64,000 nucleotides of DNA. It comes from Armatimonadota bacterium. GTDB lineage: Bacteria; Sysuimicrobiota; Sysuimicrobiia; Sysuimicrobiales; Humicultoraceae. The notes below the pieces were generated by a model. That model made no database searches, had not been told where the DNA came from, and worked only from the letters and a program-made list of their open reading frames with translations. This document shows, piece after piece, positions 32,986 through 41,667 of this stretch. Location of the stretch: contig JAVHMA010000013.1 in assembly GCA_031081715.1 (NCBI GenBank), positions 1-64,000 on the forward strand, given 5' to 3'. How positions within the stretch are numbered: position 1 is the first letter of the stretch; the number at the start of each line of letters is the position of its first letter. The translations under genes were made by a program, and so were the position numbers.

Positions 32986-34235
32986 CGCAGCGCGTCGTCG
33001 TCACAGGGCTCGGCGCGGTCACGCCCATCGGGCACGGCGCCGAGGGCCTGCTGGAAGGCATCCGCCTGGGCCGGCCCGGCGTGAAGCACATCGAGCGGTT
33101 CGACGCCACGCCGTTCGGCTGTCGAGTGGCGGCCGAGGTGACCGACTTCGACCCGGCTCAGCACCTCGACGCGAAGCAGGTCCGCCGGCTCGACCGGTTC
33201 GCGCAGTTCGCGGTGGTTGCCGGCCGGCAGGCGGTCGCCGACGCCGCGCTCGACCTGTCCCGCGTGGACCGCGAGCGTGCCGGGGTCTTCATCGGTACCG
33301 CGCTCGGCGGCGCCGCCTTCGCCGAGGAGCAGCACCACGTCTACCTGGCCGAGGGCATCCGACGGGTGAAGCCCACGCTCGCGCTGGCGGTCTTCGGCGG
33401 CTCGGCCTCGTGCAACATCGCCATCGACCTGGGGGTGTGCGGCCCCACCAGCGCAAACTCCGACTCGTGCGCCTCGGGCGCCATCGCGATCGGCGAGGCC
33501 GCGCGCCTGGTCCGCCACGGCGAGGCCGACGTGATGCTCGCTGGTGGCGTCGAGGTGCCGCTCTCGCCCATGATCTTCGGCGCTTTTGACCTCATCCGCG
33601 CCATGTCCACCCGCAACGGGGCGCCCGCGGCGGCCTGCCGGCCGTTCGACCGCGGCCGCGACGGGTTCGTGATGGGCGAGGCCGCGGCCGTGCTGGTGCT
33701 CGAGGGCCTCGACCACGCCCGCGCGCGCGGCGCCGCCATCTACGGCGAGGTGCTCGGCTACGCCAGCACCAACGACGCCTACCACATGACCGCGCCCCTG
33801 CCCTCGGGCGCGCAGGCCGCGCGCTGCATGCGCCTGGCCCTGGCCGACGCCGGGCTGGCGCCCGAGGTTATCGACGCCATCAACGCCCACGGGTCGTCTA
33901 CCCCGCTCAACGACTCCACCGAGACCCGCGCCATCAAGGCCGTCTTCGGCGAGCACGCCGCGCGCATCCCGGTCAGCGCGACGAAGTCTATGCATGGCCA
34001 CGCGCTCGGCGCGACCGGCGCCGTGGAGGCCGCGATCTGCATGCTCACGCTACGCTGCGACTACCTGCCGCCGACGATCAACCTGGAGGAACCGGACCCG
34101 GAGTGCGACCTGGACTACGTGGCGGGTGTGGGGCGAGCGCAGCGGGTGCAGTACATCCTGAGCAACTCGTTCGGGTTCGGGGGGATCAACGCGGCGCTCG
34201 TGTTCGGGCGGGTGGACGGGCACACGACTCGGTAG
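32982..34235 (+). CDS. Beta-ketoacyl-ACP synthase II (KAS II/FabF-like)
   Basis: A 417-residue thiolase-fold condensing enzyme. The active-site Cys lies in SANSDSCASGAIAIG near residue 163, the two catalytic histidines in NAHGSSTPLND and SMHGHALGATG, and the C-terminus has the NSFGFGGINAALVF loop. FabF enzymes elongate acyl-ACP. No other fatty-acid synthesis gene (fabD, fabG, acpP) is adjacent; the neighbours are tailoring-type enzymes, so a dedicated pathway is possible. It is the last gene of the 30.6-34.2 kb cluster. Confidence 0.92.
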   Translation: MTQRVVVTGLGAVTPIGHGAEGLLEGIRLGRPGVKHIERFDATPFGCRVAAEVTDFDPAQHLDAKQVRRLDRFAQFAVVAGRQAVADAALDLSRVDRERAGVFIGTALGGAAFAEEQHHVYLAEGIRRVKPTLALAVFGGSASCNIAIDLGVCGPTSANSDSCASGAIAIGEAARLVRHGEADVMLAGGVEVPLSPMIFGAFDLIRAMSTRNGAPAAACRPFDRGRDGFVMGEAAAVLVLEGLDHARARGAAIYGEVLGYASTNDAYHMTAPLPSGAQAARCMRLALADAGLAPEVIDAINAHGSSTPLNDSTETRAIKAVFGEHAARIPVSATKSMHGHALGATGAVEAAICMLTLRCDYLPPTINLEEPDPECDLDYVAGVGRAQRVQYILSNSFGFGGINAALVFGRVDGHTTR

Positions 34236-34264
34236 CGCACTCGCCTCAGCGCCCGACAGGCGCG

Positions 34265-34690
34265 CTACCGTTCCGGCAAGCCCCTGAGGTACCGCAGGAC
34301 CTCCTGCGTGAACGTCCCGAAATCGGCCGGTCCGCTCTGGAGGATTGCGAACACCTTCTGATCGTCCACGCGCGTGTACTCGTGCACGAGGATGTTCCGG
34401 AATCCCTTCATCCGGCGCAGTCTTGCGGTCAGTCCTTCCGACAGCACACCGGCCGCCCGGAGCCTCTCGAACAGGTCGTCCTCCTCGCCCGGCACGCCCA
34501 GTCGGAGACCCGCCACCAGCATGGCGCAGACGTCGATCATAGCCTCGACCGTGATCTGGAGCAAGCGCTCGCAGGCGCGCCGGGTCGCGACACGTTGGTA
34601 CTGATCGAAGCTCTGCGGTGTGACCTCCCCAAGCTCACGGAGGTAGCGATCGATGTCGTCGAGGCGGCCCAGGATGCGCTCACGATCCAT
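34265..34690 (-). CDS. hepT: HepT-like HEPN toxin (DUF86)
   Basis: A 141-residue all-helical HEPN protein with the catalytic RNILVHEY motif (R-x4-H-x-Y) near residue 107. HepT proteins are RNases; the Tyr is AMPylated by the partner MntA to silence them. The start overlaps the mntA gene by 11 bp, as usual for this pair, although antitoxin-first order means HepT is translated second. Confidence 0.9.
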   Translation of the reverse strand: MDRERILGRLDDIDRYLRELGEVTPQSFDQYQRVATRRACERLLQITVEAMIDVCAMLVAGLRLGVPGEEDDLFERLRAAGVLSEGLTARLRRMKGFRNILVHEYTRVDDQKVFAILQSGPADFGTFTQEVLRYLRGLPER

Positions 34691-35060
34691 CGCGCAGCAC
34701 CGCGTCGAGGTACATCCGGTGGATGTGCTTGAAGTCCTCGTAGGCCTTGATGGTCCGGAAGGCGATCTCGTAGAGGGCGTCCTCGTCCCGGACGAACAGC
34801 ACGCGGCCTTCCTTGAGGACGCGCGACCGGACCGGCAGCGGCAGCGCCTGGAATACCTGGAGATCGAGGTCGTGCCGCCCCAGGTACCGGAGGCGATGCT
34901 CGAGCGGGTCGGTGACGGTCGGGGCCAGGACCAGGCAGACGTCGAGGTCTGACGCGGCGGTCGCCTCGCCCCGCGCCGCGCTGCCAAAGAGCATCACGGC
35001 GAGCACGGCCGGATCCGCCCGCGCGTCCTCCACCACCCTGTCCACGGCCCGACGGCGCAT
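34680..35060 (-). CDS. mntA: MntA-like minimal nucleotidyltransferase antitoxin
   Basis: A 126-residue MNT-fold protein with the signature FGSAARGEATAASDLDV near residues 24-40 (GS-x10-D-x-D) and a third Asp in LDLQVF. In characterised HepT/MntA modules this enzyme transfers AMP groups to the HepT tyrosine. I use ATG 35060; a TTG at 35075 in frame would add five residues. Upstream gene of the two-gene operon. Confidence 0.88.
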   Translation of the reverse strand: MRRRAVDRVVEDARADPAVLAVMLFGSAARGEATAASDLDVCLVLAPTVTDPLEHRLRYLGRHDLDLQVFQALPLPVRSRVLKEGRVLFVRDEDALYEIAFRTIKAYEDFKHIHRMYLDAVLRDGS

Positions 35061-35087
35061 GATTGCCCCCACCAAGGATACACCATG

Positions 35088-36353
35088 CTACAGCTTGCCT
35101 ACCCCCGGCGCCCGCCAGATCAGCAACCCCACCAGCGCCACCGCCACCGCCCCGCCGATGGCCAGTGCCGGGCCGATGCCCACCGCCCCGCCCAGCGCAC
35201 CGGTCGGTAGCGTGCCCAGCGCGAACATCCCGAAGACGGTCATGCTGTAGATCCCCATCATCCGGCCGCGCTGGTGGGGCTGCACGGTCGTCTGCAACAG
35301 GGTGTTGGCCGCGGCCTGGGCGATCGAGTGGCACAGGCCCGTCAGCACCAGCAGCGCGAACGAGGCCCAGAACCAGCGCGAGAGCCCGAAGAGCACCACG
35401 AGCGCGCCCGTCGCCAGGGCGGCACCCTGCATCAGGCGCCCCTTGGGGACCACGTCGGCCAGCGCGCCCACGACGAACACCGCCAGCACCGTGCCCACCG
35501 ACGGTGCTGCCTGGAGGGCGCCGAGCCCGGTCGGCCCCGCGTCGAGGACCTCCCGCGCGTAGGCCGGCATCATGCGGACATACGGCCGGGCGAAGAAGCT
35601 GAGGATCGCCACCGTCGCCAGGACGGTGAGCAGCGCGCGGTGCCGCAGCAGCACCTCGACGCCCTCGCGCATATCGTCGGCGATCGAGCTCTCCTGGCCC
35701 GAGGTCGTGTCGGTGAACTCCATGAGAAACAGCGCCAGGAACACGGCGACGAACGACAGCGCGTTGATGAAGAAGCAGCCCTTCACGCCGACCGCAGCGA
35801 TGATCACCCCGCCCAGCGACGGCCCGAAGATGCCCGCGCCGTTGAACGCCACCGAGGTTACGCTGACCGCCTGCATGAGTTCGCGCTCGGGCACGAGCGA
35901 GGGGATGAGCGACTGCCGCGCGGGCGCGTCGAACGACTGCGTGAGTGAGTTGAACGCGCCGATGACCAGAATGTGCCAGACGGCGATCCGCTCGGTGTAC
36001 GCGAGCAGCCACAACAGGATCGCCGAGCCCATCATGATCGCATTGGTGACGATGAGCACGCGCCGGCGGTCGAGACGGTCGGCGGCCACCCCGCCGACGA
36101 GCGCGAAGAGCAGCCGCGGGATCGCCTGGCTCACCCCGAGGAGGCCGAGGTAGATGGGTGCCTGGGTGAGCTGGTCGATCAGGTAGCCGAGCGCGATGAA
36201 CTGCATCCAGTTGCCGGTCTGCGAGACGACCAGGCCCGACCAGAGCAGGCGGAAGTTGCGGTTGCGCAGCGGGCTGAAGGCGCGGCCGCGCGCGAGCATC
36301 CCGGGATATGGCGGCGGCCCGGCCGCGGCGGGGGTCGTGCCGTCGTCAGGCAA
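35088..36353 (-). CDS. MFS transporter (MFS_3/EntS-like exporter)
   Basis: A 421-residue protein with about 12 membrane helices. FSPLRNRNFRLLWSGLVVSQ near residue 27 and the loop GGVAADRLDRRRVLI are typical of the MFS_3 group that includes EntS-type and multidrug exporters. Probably an exporter of small molecules; the substrate is unknown. It ends 28 bp before the mntA start on the same strand and begins 12 bp after the molybdopterin protein stop, so it may be co-transcribed with that gene. Confidence 0.9.
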   Translation of the reverse strand: MPDDGTTPAAAGPPPYPGMLARGRAFSPLRNRNFRLLWSGLVVSQTGNWMQFIALGYLIDQLTQAPIYLGLLGVSQAIPRLLFALVGGVAADRLDRRRVLIVTNAIMMGSAILLWLLAYTERIAVWHILVIGAFNSLTQSFDAPARQSLIPSLVPERELMQAVSVTSVAFNGAGIFGPSLGGVIIAAVGVKGCFFINALSFVAVFLALFLMEFTDTTSGQESSIADDMREGVEVLLRHRALLTVLATVAILSFFARPYVRMMPAYAREVLDAGPTGLGALQAAPSVGTVLAVFVVGALADVVPKGRLMQGAALATGALVVLFGLSRWFWASFALLVLTGLCHSIAQAAANTLLQTTVQPHQRGRMMGIYSMTVFGMFALGTLPTGALGGAVGIGPALAIGGAVAVALVGLLIWRAPGVGKL

Positions 36354-36365
36354 CGCGGGCGGGCG

Positions 36366-36944
36366 TCACCACGGCGAAGAGTAGCGTTCCTCCTTCCAGG
36401 GGTCGCCGTGCATGTGGTAACCGTTGCGCTCCCAAAACCCGGGACGGTCCTTCGCCAGCAGCTCGAAGCCCCGCACCCACTTCGCGCTCTTCCAGAAGTA
36501 CAGCCGGGGCACGACGAGCCGCAGCGGCCAGCCGTGGTCGGGGGTGAGGTCCTGGCCGTCGGCGCGCCAGGCGAGCAATGCGTCGTCGGCCTGAAGATAC
36601 GAAAGCGGCAGGTTGGTCTGGTAGCCCTGGTCGGCGTGCACCATGACGAACTGCGCCTCGGGCCGCACCTTCGCGCGCTCGAGCACCGTCCGGACCGGCA
36701 CGCCCTCGAAGGTCATGCCCAATCGGCTCCACGCGGTCACGCAATGGACGTCGCAGGTGATGGTGACCTCGGGCAGCGCGCGCAGCTCGTCGTAGGTCAG
36801 CCGCAGCGGCTCTACCACGAGCCCGAAGACGCGGAAGTCCCACGTCGTCGGGTCGAACCGCGGGATACCGCCATAGTGCAGCACCGGCCACTTCTCGGTT
36901 GCGTACTGCCCCGGCGGAACACGGGCAGCGATGTCGCGCGCCAT
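36366..36944 (-). CDS. Molybdopterin-dependent sulfite-oxidase-like oxidoreductase
   Basis: A 192-residue SUOX-fold protein. The Mo-ligating Cys is in CDVHCVTAWSRLGM near residue 70 (the CVT cysteine). Other family blocks are FEGVPVRTVLE, DQGYQTNLPL, HGWPLRLVVPRLYFWKSAKW and the C-terminal GFWERNGYHMHGDPW. There is no signal peptide or Tat motif, so it is cytoplasmic, unlike MsrP/YedY. ATG 36944 is six bases after GGAGG. A TATAAT at 36973-36968 lies just upstream. Confidence 0.9.
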   Translation of the reverse strand: MARDIAARVPPGQYATEKWPVLHYGGIPRFDPTTWDFRVFGLVVEPLRLTYDELRALPEVTITCDVHCVTAWSRLGMTFEGVPVRTVLERAKVRPEAQFVMVHADQGYQTNLPLSYLQADDALLAWRADGQDLTPDHGWPLRLVVPRLYFWKSAKWVRGFELLAKDRPGFWERNGYHMHGDPWKEERYSSPW

Positions 36945-36967
36945 CGTCATCCTCCGCTGACAGCGTC

Positions 36968-36973
36968 ATTATA
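36968..36973 (-). promoter_or_regulatory. -10 element for the molybdopterin oxidoreductase gene, overlapping the pth stop
   Basis: A perfect TATAAT on the minus strand whose TAA is the pth stop codon. It lies about 24 bp upstream of the ATG at 36944. No clear -35 is present. Confidence 0.4.
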
Positions 36974-37586
36974 CCGCCGGCCGCGCGGGTGTGCCGTCCG
37001 GGCGGTGCGGGCCATCCGAGGCTCGCGGCCCGTTGCAGTAGCGCATCGCGGCCTGAATGCCATCTGCGATCCAGCGTTCGACGCCCTCGGCGGCCTCGGT
37101 CACGGCCTCGTCGAGCACCCGGCGCTCGTCCGCGGGGGGCCGCTCAAGCACGTAGTCCGCGGGGTCCACCCCCGCTGGCGGTCGGCCGATGCCGATACGC
37201 AGCCGCGGGAACGCGCTCGTGCCCAGCTCCTCGATGATGGACCGCAGGCCGTTGTGGCCGCCGTGGCTGCCCTTCTCGCGCAGCCGCAGCGCGCCGACGG
37301 GCAGGTCGAGGTCGTCGAGGATGACGAGCAGGTGCTCGGGCGGCACGCGGTGGCGGCGCCGCAGGTCGGCGACCGCGGCACCGCTCGCGTTCATATAGGT
37401 CTCGGGCCGTGCGAGCAGCACCCGCTGCCCGCGGATCGTGCCGCGGCCGGTCTGCGCCCACCCCTCGTCGGTGGTCACCGCGATGCGGTGGAGCGCAGCC
37501 AGGCGGTCCACCACCTCCCACCCGATGTTGTGCCGGGTGTGGCGGTAGCGGCGCCCTGGATTCCCCAACCCGACGACGAGTCGCAT
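36969..37586 (-). CDS. pth: Peptidyl-tRNA hydrolase
   Basis: A 205-residue Pth. It has GLGNPGRRYRHTRHNIGW with the catalytic His, RPETYMNASG, DDLDLPVGALRLREKGSHGGHNGLRSI and a typical length. It recycles peptidyl-tRNA that drops off ribosomes. The gene follows rplY on the same strand with 68 bp between, an order common in many bacteria. Confidence 0.96.
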   Translation of the reverse strand: MRLVVGLGNPGRRYRHTRHNIGWEVVDRLAALHRIAVTTDEGWAQTGRGTIRGQRVLLARPETYMNASGAAVADLRRRHRVPPEHLLVILDDLDLPVGALRLREKGSHGGHNGLRSIIEELGTSAFPRLRIGIGRPPAGVDPADYVLERPPADERRVLDEAVTEAAEGVERWIADGIQAAMRYCNGPRASDGPHRPDGTPARPAV

Positions 37587-37654
37587 GAGGGCCCCGGCGG
37601 GAGGCGCGGGTGCGGACGGTGCGCGGCGGGCGCCCCAGCGCGCCTGCCGCCGTC

Positions 37655-38350
37655 TCAGGCCTTCTCGGCCTCGGCCTTCGTGGGCTTGCCGGTAGCGGTC
37701 GCAGGCGCCGCGGCCTCCGGCGCGGCGGGCGCGGCCTCGCCCGGCGCGGCCTCCGCGGCGGCAGCCGCCGGCGCCGCCTCCTCGTGCACCCGCGGTGCGA
37801 CCACGGTGACGACGACGTCGTCGGGGCTCGTGAGGAGCTTCACGCCCTCGGGCATCGCAAGCTCGGCGGCGTGCACCGAGCGGCCCACGCCCAGCGGCGT
37901 GATGTCCACCGCAATCTGGTCGGGAATCTGCGTGGGCAGACACTCGACCAGCACCTCGCGGAGCACGTGCTCGACAACCCCGCCGTCGGCGACGCCCTTC
38001 GCGGTGCCGACGAGCACGACCGGCACGTGCATCTCGATGCTGTCGGTCAGCGAGATGGCATGAAAGTCCACATGCACCAGATGGTGCCGGAAGATGTCGC
38101 GCTGGGTGTCCTTCACGACGACCGTGGTGATCTCGCCCCTCCCGTCGCCGACCTCGAGGTCAATCAGCACGTTCATGCCGGCGTGTGTGTGCAGCGTGGC
38201 GTCGAGCGCCCGCGCGTCCACGGCCACGGCCTGGGGCGCCCGCCCTCGGCCGTAGACGACCGCGGGCACCAGCCCGCGGCGCCGCAGCGCCCGCGCCTGC
38301 CCCTTGCCGGTACCCTCGCGCGGCTGAACCTTCAGCGCGACCCGCTCCAT
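37655..38350 (-). CDS. rplY: 50S ribosomal protein L25/general stress protein Ctc
   Basis: A 231-residue long-form L25. The N-terminal 5S-rRNA-binding domain (about residues 1-95, with GKGQARALRRRGLVPAVVYGR) is followed by the TL5-type C-terminal beta domain (about 100-185) and an Ala/Pro-rich acidic tail. GGAGGG precedes the ATG. It has a strong promoter and a hairpin in its leader. Confidence 0.95.
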   Translation of the reverse strand: MERVALKVQPREGTGKGQARALRRRGLVPAVVYGRGRAPQAVAVDARALDATLHTHAGMNVLIDLEVGDGRGEITTVVVKDTQRDIFRHHLVHVDFHAISLTDSIEMHVPVVLVGTAKGVADGGVVEHVLREVLVECLPTQIPDQIAVDITPLGVGRSVHAAELAMPEGVKLLTSPDDVVVTVVAPRVHEEAAPAAAAAEAAPGEAAPAAPEAAAPATATGKPTKAEAEKA

Positions 38351-38372
38351 GTCTCAGCCCTCCGACATGCGA

Positions 38373-38393
38373 CAGGCCCCGATCCGGGGCCTG
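38373..38393 (-). promoter_or_regulatory. Leader hairpin upstream of rplY
   Basis: CAGGCCCCG and CGGGGCCTG form a nine-bp perfect stem with a three-base loop, within the 5' leader about 10 nt after the -10 box. It may stabilise the mRNA or mediate control; no U-run follows. Confidence 0.55.
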
Positions 38394-38403
38394 GACGCCT
38401 TGC

Positions 38404-38431
38404 ATTATAGCACGGGGCGAGGCCGGCGCAA
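38404..38431 (-). promoter_or_regulatory. rplY-pth promoter
   Basis: TTGCGC (38431-38426) and a perfect TATAAT (38409-38404) with 16-bp spacing. The rest of the gap between the divergent rplY and MBL genes (38432-38629) shows no recognisable gene. Confidence 0.75.
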
Positions 38432-38629
38432 CCCAGCCTCTCAGTTGGAAACCTGCTCGGGCCCTTTGTTCCAGGAGGCATTGATGACGCAGTGCCGTCT
38501 TCTTCGCCCGGTCGCCTGACTCATCGTCTACCACCTTGGCGCGGTCGAGATCGTCTTCACCGCGGAGGCACCGCCTCGTGCGGGCGACCGCCGCGCCGGG
38601 GCGTCGCGGTGTGGTATCGTGTGGTCGCG

Positions 38630-39544
38630 ATGGCACACGTCCAGCGGCTCGCCGACGACCTGTTCCTGATCGACACGCGCTACAACGAGACGCCCCAGGC
38701 GATCGGGGTGTTCCTGCTGACCGGCGCCCGGCCGGCCCTGATCGAGACCGGGCCCGGGGCCCGGGTTCACACGGTGCTGGAAGGCATCCGCCGGGCCGGG
38801 CTGGACCCCGCGGCGCTCCAGGCGGTCGCGGTCACGCACATCCACCTGGACCACGCGGCGGCGACCGGCGAACTCCTGCGGCGCTTCCCGCACCTGGAGG
38901 TCTACGTCCACCCGGTCGGCGCGCCGCACCTGGCCGATCCTGATCGGCTGCTCGCGAGCGCCCGCCGGCTCTACGGGGACGCGCTCGAGCGGCTCTTCGG
39001 CCAGGTCATCCCGGTACCCGCCGACCGCCTGCGGACGCTCGCCGACGGCGCGCGCGTGCGCCTGGGCGATCGCACACTGACCGCGCTCGACACACCGGGT
39101 CACGCGCGACATCACCTGGTCTACCACGACGAGGCCTCCGGCGACATGTTCACGGGCGACGCGGCGGGCGTCGCGCTGCCGGGCGCGCGCTACGTCCGGC
39201 CGCCCACGCCCCCCCCGGAGATCGACCTCCCGGCGTGGGACGCCACGATCGCGCGGCTCCGGGCGCTGCGGCCGCGGCGGCTGCTGCTCACACACTTCGG
39301 CCCGCACGAGTGGGCCGACGACCTCCTCGTCCAGCTTCGCGACCGCCTGCACGCCCTGGCCGGCGTGGTCGAGCGCGCGCTCGCCGAGGGGCTCGACGAG
39401 GACGCGGTGGTCGCGCGCGTGCAGGGCTGGCTGCTCGACGACATCCGGGCGCACCACGGTGCCGAGGCCGCGGGCCGGTTCGAGGTGATCATGTCCACGC
39501 GCCTCAGCGTGCTGGGGCTGATCCGGTACGTACGGAGGGGCTGA
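38630..39544 (+). CDS. MBL-fold metallohydrolase
   Basis: A 304-residue metallo-beta-lactamase-fold enzyme. It has the dinuclear site motif THIHLDHAAATGELL near residue 80, DTPGHARHHLVYHDE, FTGDAAG and a later HFGPHEW. The C-terminal helical part (about 215-304) resembles that of lactonase/thioesterase-type members. Substrate unknown. It lies two bases before the copper ATPase gene, so the two are co-transcribed. Confidence 0.9.
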   Translation: MAHVQRLADDLFLIDTRYNETPQAIGVFLLTGARPALIETGPGARVHTVLEGIRRAGLDPAALQAVAVTHIHLDHAAATGELLRRFPHLEVYVHPVGAPHLADPDRLLASARRLYGDALERLFGQVIPVPADRLRTLADGARVRLGDRTLTALDTPGHARHHLVYHDEASGDMFTGDAAGVALPGARYVRPPTPPPEIDLPAWDATIARLRALRPRRLLLTHFGPHEWADDLLVQLRDRLHALAGVVERALAEGLDEDAVVARVQGWLLDDIRAHHGAEAAGRFEVIMSTRLSVLGLIRYVRRG

Positions 39545-39545
39545 G

Positions 39546-41636
39546 GTGGCGCACCACGGGCAGCACCGCCACGGGGGTCGTCACGACACGCACGCCCACG
39601 CGCCGCGCGGCGCACACGCCGCAGGCAGCCAGGCCTCCGGCGCCGAGCATGCCCCGCACGACCAGCACGCCGGCCACTCCCCGGCGATGTTCCGCGACCG
39701 GTTCTGGGTGAGCCTGGCGCTGACGGTGCCCATCCTCTATCTGGACATGCACGTCCAGGAGTGGTTCGGCTACCGCGCCGCGACGTTTCCGGGCGTCGAG
39801 TGGGTGGCGCCCGCGCTGAGCGTCGTGCTCTATCTCTACGGCGGCGGGGTCTTCGTGACAGGCGCCGCGCGCGAGCTGCGGGCGCGCCAGCCCGGCATGA
39901 TGACGCTGGTCGGGCTGGCGATCACGGTGGCGTTCGCCTACAGCCTGGCTACCACGCTCGGGTTGGTCAGCGGCGCGCCGCTGTACTGGGAGCTCGCCAC
40001 CCTCATCGTCATCATGCTGCTCGGACACTGGATCGAGATGGCCTCGGTGCAGGGCGCCAGCCGCGCGCTGGAGGACCTGGCCGCGCTGCTCCCGGCGCTG
40101 GCGCACCGGATGCGCAACGGCGACGTCGAGGACGTGCCGGTCGAAGCGCTGCGGGCCGGCGACCGGATCCTGGTCCGGCCGGGCGAGCAGGTGCCCGCCG
40201 ATGGCGTGGTCGCCGAGGGCGCCTCCAGCGTCAACGAGGCGTTCCTGACCGGCGAGTCGCGGCCCGTGCCCAAGGCACCCGGCGCCGAGGCAATCGCCGG
40301 CGCCGTGAACGGCGAGGGCGCGCTGGTCGTGGAGGTGCGCCGCACCGGGGAGGCCACCACGCTGAGCCAGATCCGCCGGCTGGTCGAGGAGGCGCAGGCC
40401 TCCCGCAGCCGGTTTCAGGCGCTGGCCGACCGGGCGGCGTCGTGGCTCACGCTGATCGCGCTGGCCGGCGGCGCGCTCACGCTCGTCGCCTGGCTGGCGC
40501 TCGGCGCTGCGGCGGACTTCGCGCTCACCCGCACCGTGGCGGTCATGGTGATCGCCTGCCCGCACGCGCTCGGGCTGGCCATCCCGCTCGTCATCGTCAA
40601 CGCGACGGCGCTGGCGGCGCGCGCCGGCATCCTGGTGCGCAACCGCGAGGCGTTCGAGCGCGCGCGCGACACGCGGATCGTCGCGTTCGACAAGACGGGT
40701 ACGCTCACCGAGGGCCGATTCGCGGTACGCGCGATGGCCGCCGACGGGATCGCCGAGGCCGAGGCGCTGCGGGTCGCCGCGGCGCTCGAGGTGCGCTCCG
40801 AGCACCCGCTCGCCGAGGCGATCGTGCACTACGCCCGCGCGCGGGGCGTGCCCGAGGCTGGCGTGGACGGCTTCGCCGCGGTGCCCGGCAAGGGTGTCGA
40901 GGGCCGCGTGGACGCCGCGGTCTACCGCGTGGGCCGGCCCGAGTGGGCCGAGGAGCTGGGCGTGGCGTTCGCCCCGGCGCTACGCGCGGCGCTCGACGAG
41001 GGCAACTCGCGCGGCGACAGCGTGGTCGCGCTGATGGACGGCTCGCGGGTGCTGGCGCTCTTCGTGCTGGCCGACCAGGTACGGCCCGGCGCGGGGGAGG
41101 CGGTCCGCGCGCTCGCCGCACTCGGGATCGAGCCCGTGATGATCACGGGCGACGCGGAGGCGGTGGCGCGCACCGTCGCGGCGGCGGTCGGCATCGAGAC
41201 TTATTGCGCGCGCGTGCTACCCCAGGACAAGTCGCGCATCGTGCGCGCGCTGCGGGCGCGGGGGCAGACCGCGTTCGTCGGCGACGGCATCAACGACGCG
41301 CCGGCACTGCGCGAGGCCGACCTGGGCGTGGCCATCGGCGCGGGCACGAACGTCGCGATCGAGTCCGCGGACCTGGTACTGGTGGAGAGCGACCCGCTGG
41401 ACGTGGTACGGGCGCTGCGGCTGGCACGGGCGACCTACCGCAAGATGGTGGCGAACCTACTGTGGGCCACGGGCTACAACGCGGTCGCCCTGCCGCTGGC
41501 CGCGGGGGTGGGCTCGGCCTGGGGCCTCCTGCTCTCGCCCGCCGCCGGCGCGGTGCTGATGAGCGCATCCACCGTCGTGGTCGCGGTCAACGCCACGCTG
41601 CTGCGCCGCCTGCGGCTCGTCAGCGCCGGCGCCTGA
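39546..41636 (+). CDS. copB: Heavy-metal P1B-type ATPase, CPH subgroup (CopB-like copper ATPase)
   Basis: A 696-residue P-type ATPase. The N-terminus is His-rich (about 12 His in the first 45 residues) instead of having a CxxC domain. The transport-site motif is IACPHALGLAIPL (Cys338), the phosphorylated Asp382 is in DKTGTLTEG, and VNEAFLTGESRPVPK, HPLAEAIV and GDGINDAPALREAD are present. CPH plus a His-rich N-terminus is the P1B-3 type, usually a copper exporter. GTG start at 39546. A cupredoxin lipoprotein gene is convergent just downstream. Confidence 0.93.
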   Translation: MAHHGQHRHGGRHDTHAHAPRGAHAAGSQASGAEHAPHDQHAGHSPAMFRDRFWVSLALTVPILYLDMHVQEWFGYRAATFPGVEWVAPALSVVLYLYGGGVFVTGAARELRARQPGMMTLVGLAITVAFAYSLATTLGLVSGAPLYWELATLIVIMLLGHWIEMASVQGASRALEDLAALLPALAHRMRNGDVEDVPVEALRAGDRILVRPGEQVPADGVVAEGASSVNEAFLTGESRPVPKAPGAEAIAGAVNGEGALVVEVRRTGEATTLSQIRRLVEEAQASRSRFQALADRAASWLTLIALAGGALTLVAWLALGAAADFALTRTVAVMVIACPHALGLAIPLVIVNATALAARAGILVRNREAFERARDTRIVAFDKTGTLTEGRFAVRAMAADGIAEAEALRVAAALEVRSEHPLAEAIVHYARARGVPEAGVDGFAAVPGKGVEGRVDAAVYRVGRPEWAEELGVAFAPALRAALDEGNSRGDSVVALMDGSRVLALFVLADQVRPGAGEAVRALAALGIEPVMITGDAEAVARTVAAAVGIETYCARVLPQDKSRIVRALRARGQTAFVGDGINDAPALREADLGVAIGAGTNVAIESADLVLVESDPLDVVRALRLARATYRKMVANLLWATGYNAVALPLAAGVGSAWGLLLSPAAGAVLMSASTVVVAVNATLLRRLRLVSAGA

Positions 41637-41667
41637 CGCATCGCCGTCGCGGGCGGGCCGGCCCTGG

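Noticed and set aside
38432-38629. Gene remnant between rplY and the MBL gene
   Set aside because: All six frames were read; none resembles a known protein and no ribosome-binding site leads an open frame of useful length.
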